DNA of 8,598 bases from Lachnospiraceae bacterium (GTDB taxonomy: Bacteria > Bacillota > Clostridia > Lachnospirales > Lachnospiraceae). Each line of letters opens with the position of its first letter. Position 1 is the first letter of the stretch. The stretch is from positions 1 through 8,598 of the forward strand of contig VSOC01000143.1 in assembly GCA_009774615.1 (NCBI GenBank), given 5' to 3'. The notes beneath the pieces were generated by a model. It did no database searches. It worked only from the letters and a program-made list of their open reading frames with translations, and was not told where the DNA came from. The position numbers and the translations under genes were made by a program. Shown in pieces: positions 6,108-8,598 of this stretch.

Positions 6108-7178
6108 ATGAGATATGCACTAATTGGGTGCGGAAGAATTTCGCCTAACCATATTGTAGCTGCGAAAAGCAATCATCTGCAATTTGCAGCTATTTGTGAT
6201 ATTGATGAAAATATGCTTGAAGAAAAGGCAGAAAAATTTGATTTGCGGCATGTTCATCAATATAAAGATTACTATAAAATGCTGGAAAAAGAACAGCCGG
6301 AACTTGTAGCGATTGCAACGGAAAGCGGAAAACATGCAAGAATTGCCTTAGATTGTATTTCTGCCGGGTGTAATGTTATTATTGAAAAACCGATAGCACT
6401 TTCGCTTGCAGATGCGAATACGATTATCTGGGCAGCAAAAGAAAAGAGAGTTAAAGTCTGCACATCACATCAGAACCGCTTTAATAAGTCTATTCAGAAA
6501 ATTCGTGAGGCACTGGAAGATAACCGATTTGGAAAAATGTTTTACGGAACAGCTCATATACGATGGTGCAGGGATAAAGACTATTATTCCAAGGCAAAAT
6601 GGCGGGGAACTTGGGCACAGGACGGAGGGACATTGATGAATCAGTGTATCCATAATATCGATTTACTGCGCTGGATGATGGGGGATGAAATTGATGAAGT
6701 AGTAGGAATGACGAATCGGCTGAATCATCCTTATATTGAGGCAGAGGATTTGGGAATTGCTCTTGTAAAATTTAAAAATGGTGCATATGGAATCATAGAA
6801 GGGACTACCGATCTTTATCCTAAGAATCTGGAAGAAACCCTTTATTTATTTGGAGAAAAAGGAACAGTAAAGGCCGGTGGGCAGAGTGTAAATTGCATTG
6901 AGGAATGGAGATTTGCAGATTCTTTGGAGGAAGTTAAGACTGTAATTGCAGAATTTGCCGAAAACCCGCCGAACATCTATGGGTTTGGGCACACACCTTT
7001 GTATGCAGATATGATAAGTGCAATAAAAGAAGATCGGGAACCTTATGTAAATGCAGAAGCAGGAAAGAGGGCACTGGAACTGGTACTGGCAATTTATAAG
7101 TCAGCAGCAGAAGGAAAGGCGATAAAACTGCCGTTAGAGAATTGCAGCACAATGGAGTTTGTAGGTAGATTTGAATAA
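6108..7178 (+). CDS. wbpB: UDP-GlcNAcA 3-dehydrogenase, Gfo/Idh/MocA family (WbpB/WlbA type)
   Basis: 356 residues from ATG 6108, with AGGAG (6096-6100) seven bases upstream; the earlier in-frame ATG at 6087 has no such site. An N-terminal NAD-binding fold opens with ALIGCGRISPNH, followed by the family lysine in EKP (93-95), HQNRFN (121-126), RWCRDKDYYSKAKWRGTW and GGTLMNQCIHNIDLL with H182 in the active-site position. This set matches WbpB/WlbA enzymes, which oxidise C3 of UDP-GlcNAcA so that an aminotransferase can install a 3-amino group on the way to 2,3-diamino uronic acids. Directly after the WbpA-type gene (73-base gap), forming a two-step pathway. The partner aminotransferase and acetyltransferase are not in the window. 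A different sugar oxidoreductase role is possible but less likely. Confidence 0.85.
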   Translation: MRYALIGCGRISPNHIVAAKSNHLQFAAICDIDENMLEEKAEKFDLRHVHQYKDYYKMLEKEQPELVAIATESGKHARIALDCISAGCNVIIEKPIALSLADANTIIWAAKEKRVKVCTSHQNRFNKSIQKIREALEDNRFGKMFYGTAHIRWCRDKDYYSKAKWRGTWAQDGGTLMNQCIHNIDLLRWMMGDEIDEVVGMTNRLNHPYIEAEDLGIALVKFKNGAYGIIEGTTDLYPKNLEETLYLFGEKGTVKAGGQSVNCIEEWRFADSLEEVKTVIAEFAENPPNIYGFGHTPLYADMISAIKEDREPYVNAEAGKRALELVLAIYKSAAEGKAIKLPLENCSTMEFVGRFE

Positions 7179-7200
7179 TAATGATTATGAGGAAAATCAA

Positions 7201-8304
7201 GTGAAAATATTATTTGTTGGGTATGCCGGGGTTCATTCTAAAAAATGGGTAGATATATTATGCAGGCGAGGACATGAAGTGGTTTTTGTTTTTCCTAAAG
7301 CAAGGGATAGCGATAAAATAGATATTCATAAAAAAGCAAAAGTAATAGAAATGCCATTTAATGGGAAAAAAGGCTATTTTTTGAATGCTGTATTTTTACA
7401 TAAAATTGCTATAAAGTACAAGCCAAATGTGGTTAATGTACATAATGCAAGCGGAACAGGAATATTAATGCGTTTAGCAAGATTAGAAAATGTATTATTA
7501 TCGGTTTGGGGAAGTGATGTATATATCGTTCCTTATACCAATAGAGTTTGTATGAATATAATCAAAAAAAATTTATTATATGCTAATGCAATAGCTTCAA
7601 CTAGTTATTGTATGAAGGAAAAAGTAAAAGAACTTATCGGGGATAGCCGCGATATTATAGTAACTCCATTTGGTATTGATACAAATAAATTTGATCCGGA
7701 CAAGTTTGCAAGACATGATAAAGATTTGATTGTTATAGGGAATATAAAATCACTTGAACGAAAGTATGGAATTGATGATTTAATTGTAGGTATTTATGAG
7801 TTGCAAAAAATGTTAATGAATGTAAATAAGGAATTATTTACAAAAATTCATTGTGATATCTATGGTGATGGTTCTCAAAAAAAAGAACTACAATTGCTGA
7901 TTAATAAATTAAATTTACAAAATACAGTTAAATTAAAAGGCTATATTGATAATTCACTTGTGCCTAAAGTGCTGAGTGAAATGGACATTTTTTGTGTAAC
8001 CAGTATTTCGGAAAGTTTTGGAGTTGCAGCTGTTGAAGCTCAATCTATGGAAGTTCCAGTTGTTGCAACAGATGCAGATGGTTTTAAAGAAGTAGTAGAT
8101 GATGGAGTAACAGGGATTATTGTTAAAAAAAAGAATCCTAAAAGTATAGCAGAAGGTCTTATGAAACTGGTATTAGATAAAAATTTAAGACAACGTATGG
8201 GGAAAAATGGGAGGAAGCGTATCCGGGAAAAATTTGATATCGAAGTCAATGTGTTACAGATGGAAAATGCATATAAGAGGGCAATGCAAAATGAAAGGTT
8301 ATAA
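7201..8304 (+). CDS. GT4 family glycosyltransferase
   Basis: 367 residues from GTG 7201, chosen because GAGGA (7189-7193) lies seven bases upstream and the protein then opens KILFVGYAGVHSKKW as GT4 enzymes do; an upstream in-frame TTG at 7171 would overlap the previous gene. N-terminal acceptor domain with VWGSDVY (102-108), a linker with TPFGIDTNKFDP, and a C-terminal nucleotide-sugar domain with the EX7E motif E271 and E279 in ESFGVAAVEAQ, then DGFKEVVDDGVTG. It would extend the lipid-linked repeat unit; donor and acceptor are unknown. No membrane segment is seen. Base use is much more AT-rich than the genes before it (for example 15 of 60 G+C at 7741-7800), suggesting a different origin. 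Confidence 0.92.
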   Translation: MKILFVGYAGVHSKKWVDILCRRGHEVVFVFPKARDSDKIDIHKKAKVIEMPFNGKKGYFLNAVFLHKIAIKYKPNVVNVHNASGTGILMRLARLENVLLSVWGSDVYIVPYTNRVCMNIIKKNLLYANAIASTSYCMKEKVKELIGDSRDIIVTPFGIDTNKFDPDKFARHDKDLIVIGNIKSLERKYGIDDLIVGIYELQKMLMNVNKELFTKIHCDIYGDGSQKKELQLLINKLNLQNTVKLKGYIDNSLVPKVLSEMDIFCVTSISESFGVAAVEAQSMEVPVVATDADGFKEVVDDGVTGIIVKKKNPKSIAEGLMKLVLDKNLRQRMGKNGRKRIREKFDIEVNVLQMENAYKRAMQNERL

Positions 8305-8310
8305 AAATAA

Positions 8311-8598
8311 ATGATAAAGATAAAAAGATTAACTAATGAGCAATTAATACTTTTTTTCTATGTAACAATAAGTGTTATAACTTCCCTTTTTTTTCAAAAT
8401 AAATATATAGCAATAGCAATAGGAGTTATTGAAACTTTTATTTTATTTTTCTGTGCAATATTTAAAACAACGGATAAAACAATTTTATATTTGCTTTTCT
8501 TTCAGTCAACAGTTATTGAAAATTCTTTATTTGCGCTTGGAACAAAAGATGTGAAAATTTATCATGTAGCTTCTCTTCCATTGGTGAGGGTTTATCAT
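8311..8598 (+). CDS. N-terminal part of a multi-pass membrane protein, probably Wzy-type polymerase
   Basis: From ATG 8311 the frame is open for 96 codons to the right edge. AAAGG (8294-8298) is 12 bases upstream, a rather long spacing, and the gene starts six bases after the previous stop. Three hydrophobic segments at about residues 12-28, 32-51 and 57-76 fit an integral membrane protein. The position among glycosyltransferase genes and the segment spacing suit an O-antigen or capsule polymerase, which joins repeat units outside the membrane, but a Wzx flippase or another membrane protein cannot be excluded from this fragment. Very AT-rich (13 of 60 G+C at 8401-8460), like the gene before it. 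Confidence 0.6.
   Translation, partial: MIKIKRLTNEQLILFFYVTISVITSLFFQNKYIAIAIGVIETFILFFCAIFKTTDKTILYLLFFQSTVIENSLFALGTKDVKIYHVASLPLVRVYH

Overview
The window looks like the 5' half of a surface polysaccharide (capsule or exopolysaccharide) locus from a low-GC, Gram-positive anaerobe. A Lachnospiraceae-type gut Clostridium is my best guess, from the strong AGGAG-type ribosome sites, the moderate-to-low GC, the LoaP-type NusG paralogues at the head of the locus, and the gene content. This is inference from sequence character; no taxonomic marker gene is present.

Layout. Bases 1-77 are the last codons of an unrelated upstream gene, closed by a strong intrinsic terminator (113-160). A roughly 600-base non-coding control region follows. 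Its core is a pair of nearly identical 37-bp palindromes (176-212 and 402-438) whose asymmetric central spacers point in opposite directions. They enclose about 190 bp carrying a consensus extended -10 promoter (TGnTATAAT) that currently fires leftward, away from the polysaccharide genes. This is the architecture of a phase-variable invertible promoter, here read in the OFF orientation. Bases 439-675 are a leader with several possible RNA hairpins.

From 676 onward all genes are on the + strand and tightly packed, with gaps from a 1-base overlap to 73 bases. They are two tandem loaP-like antiterminator genes, a membrane polyprenyl-phosphate sugar-1-phosphate transferase that starts the repeat unit, a WbuB-like GT4 glycosyltransferase containing an in-frame G8 tract, a WbpA-type UDP-GlcNAc 6-dehydrogenase, a WbpB/WlbA-type Gfo/Idh/MocA dehydrogenase, a second GT4 glycosyltransferase, and the start of a multi-pass membrane protein that is probably the Wzy polymerase. 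The last two genes are visibly more AT-rich than the rest.

How the parts may work together: when the promoter segment is flipped, transcription would run through the leader, LoaP would be made and would help RNA polymerase read through the long operon, and the enzymes would build a lipid-linked repeat containing a 2-acetamido-glucuronic acid derivative (possibly a 2,3-diamino uronic acid). The G8 tract may add a second, gene-level ON/OFF switch on one glycosyltransferase. No recombinase, flippase, aminotransferase (WbpE), acetyltransferase (WbpD) or export system is visible, so these would have to lie outside the window.
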